A stretch of 11,971 nucleotides of DNA from CALBTQ01 sp036743315 (GTDB lineage Bacteria; Lernaellota; Lernaellaia; Lernaellales; Lernaellaceae): positions 1 to 11,971 of the forward strand of contig DAINPV010000096.1 of the NCBI GenBank assembly GCA_036743315.1. Direction: 5' to 3'. The number at the start of each line of letters is the position of its first letter. Positions within the stretch are counted from its first letter, which is position 1. The notes beneath the pieces were generated by a model. The model was given only the letters and a program-made list of their open reading frames with translations. It ran no database searches and was not told the DNA's origin. Below, piece after piece: positions 11,694 to 11,971 of this stretch. The position numbers were made by a program, and so were the translations under genes.

Positions 11694-11971
11694 GGGAGAC
11701 CGGGCCGTTCACGGCGGCGGAGTCGAGCGGATCGCCGAACTGATCGTACAACGTCCAGTCGCCCGTCGCGCCCGGCGGCAGCGGAATTTCCACCGTCGCC
11801 TGCTGATCGAGGTTCAGCCCGAAGCGCCACGCCGCGATCGTCCAGAGGCCGTCGTCGTCGACGAAGGCCAGCGCGTAGTTGTCGTCCGCCGCGTCCCAGG
11901 CCAGCGCGACGCCCAGATCGCCCGCGTAGCGCGACGGGCCGACCAACTCGCTGAGCGCGACCAACGCGTGG
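11647..11971 (-). CDS. C-terminal beta-sandwich domain of a secreted (probably glycosidase-like) protein, 5' part outside window
   Basis: 107 residues are visible; the frame is open to the right edge, so an apparent TTG at 11964 is not a real start. The pattern LGVALAWDAADDNYALAFV..., TVEIPLPPGATGDWTLYDQF and GPVSLTIDGNVRYLQVATE at the end is typical of the small beta-domain closing many secreted glycoside hydrolases (a G-x-x-x-L-x-L strand followed by a final PVYL-like strand). The catalytic part is not visible, so the family cannot be given. Its last 15 codons are duplicated at 10429-10478 across the A+T-rich insert. Codon use is GC-rich like the rest of the backbone. Confidence 0.75.
   Translation of the reverse strand, partial: HALVALSELVGPSRYAGDLGVALAWDAADDNYALAFVDDDGLWTIAAWRFGLNLDQQATVEIPLPPGATGDWTLYDQFGDPLDSAAVNGPVSLTIDGNVRYLQVATE

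Noticed and set aside
11647..11964. A complete 105-residue gene starting at a TTG near the right edge
   Set aside because: The frame is open to the window end and the visible protein starts in the middle of a beta-domain without a signal peptide, so it is the 3' part of a longer gene.

Overview
The window is chromosomal DNA of a GC-rich, Gram-negative bacterium. Four genes encode exported proteins that carry long runs of aspartate: three N-terminal lipoproteins (lipobox, then an Asp-rich spacer) and one secreted hydrolase whose Asp-rich run is at its C-terminus, ending in CCGC. This habit recalls uncultivated lineages once grouped with the Deltaproteobacteria (Myxococcota-like and neighbouring phyla). 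That placement is inference from style and was not tested.

Layout. Positions 1-1673 (minus strand): the start of a small lipoprotein, then a GH10 endo-xylanase-type lipoprotein with its own promoter. Positions 1710-2071: a 362-bp element with perfect 20-bp terminal inverted repeats around an internally deleted REP-associated (Y1/HUH) transposase gene. Positions 2255-5281 (plus): a DASS/SLC13-type anion transporter with unusual signature motifs and a GT-C-like membrane glycosyltransferase. Positions 5439-9212 (plus): a large secreted GH51-like protein with carbohydrate-binding-like modules and an acidic CCGC tail, followed after 6 nt by a class I methyltransferase. Positions 9213-9534: non-coding, with a cluster of short palindromic repeats of the interspersed type. 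Positions 9535-10062 (minus): a Cys-rich lipoprotein. Positions 10063-10428: non-coding and rich in inverted repeats.

The right end holds the most unusual structure. A strongly A+T-rich block (about 10479-11643) with one promoter and one two-TM, coiled-coil membrane protein gene lies exactly between two identical 50-bp direct copies of the 3' end of a GC-rich gene (last 15 codons, stop and 4 nt). The intact gene runs off the right edge. This is the arrangement expected for integration at the 3' end of a gene, but no integrase is present.

Functionally, the GC-rich backbone points to a cell that displays polysaccharide-degrading and binding proteins (xylan/arabinan side chains) at its surface through acidic spacers, beside envelope glycan synthesis and anion uptake. 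The A+T-rich gene looks like acquired accessory DNA, possibly a stand-alone defence or phage-related function. That role is inferred from architecture and context only.
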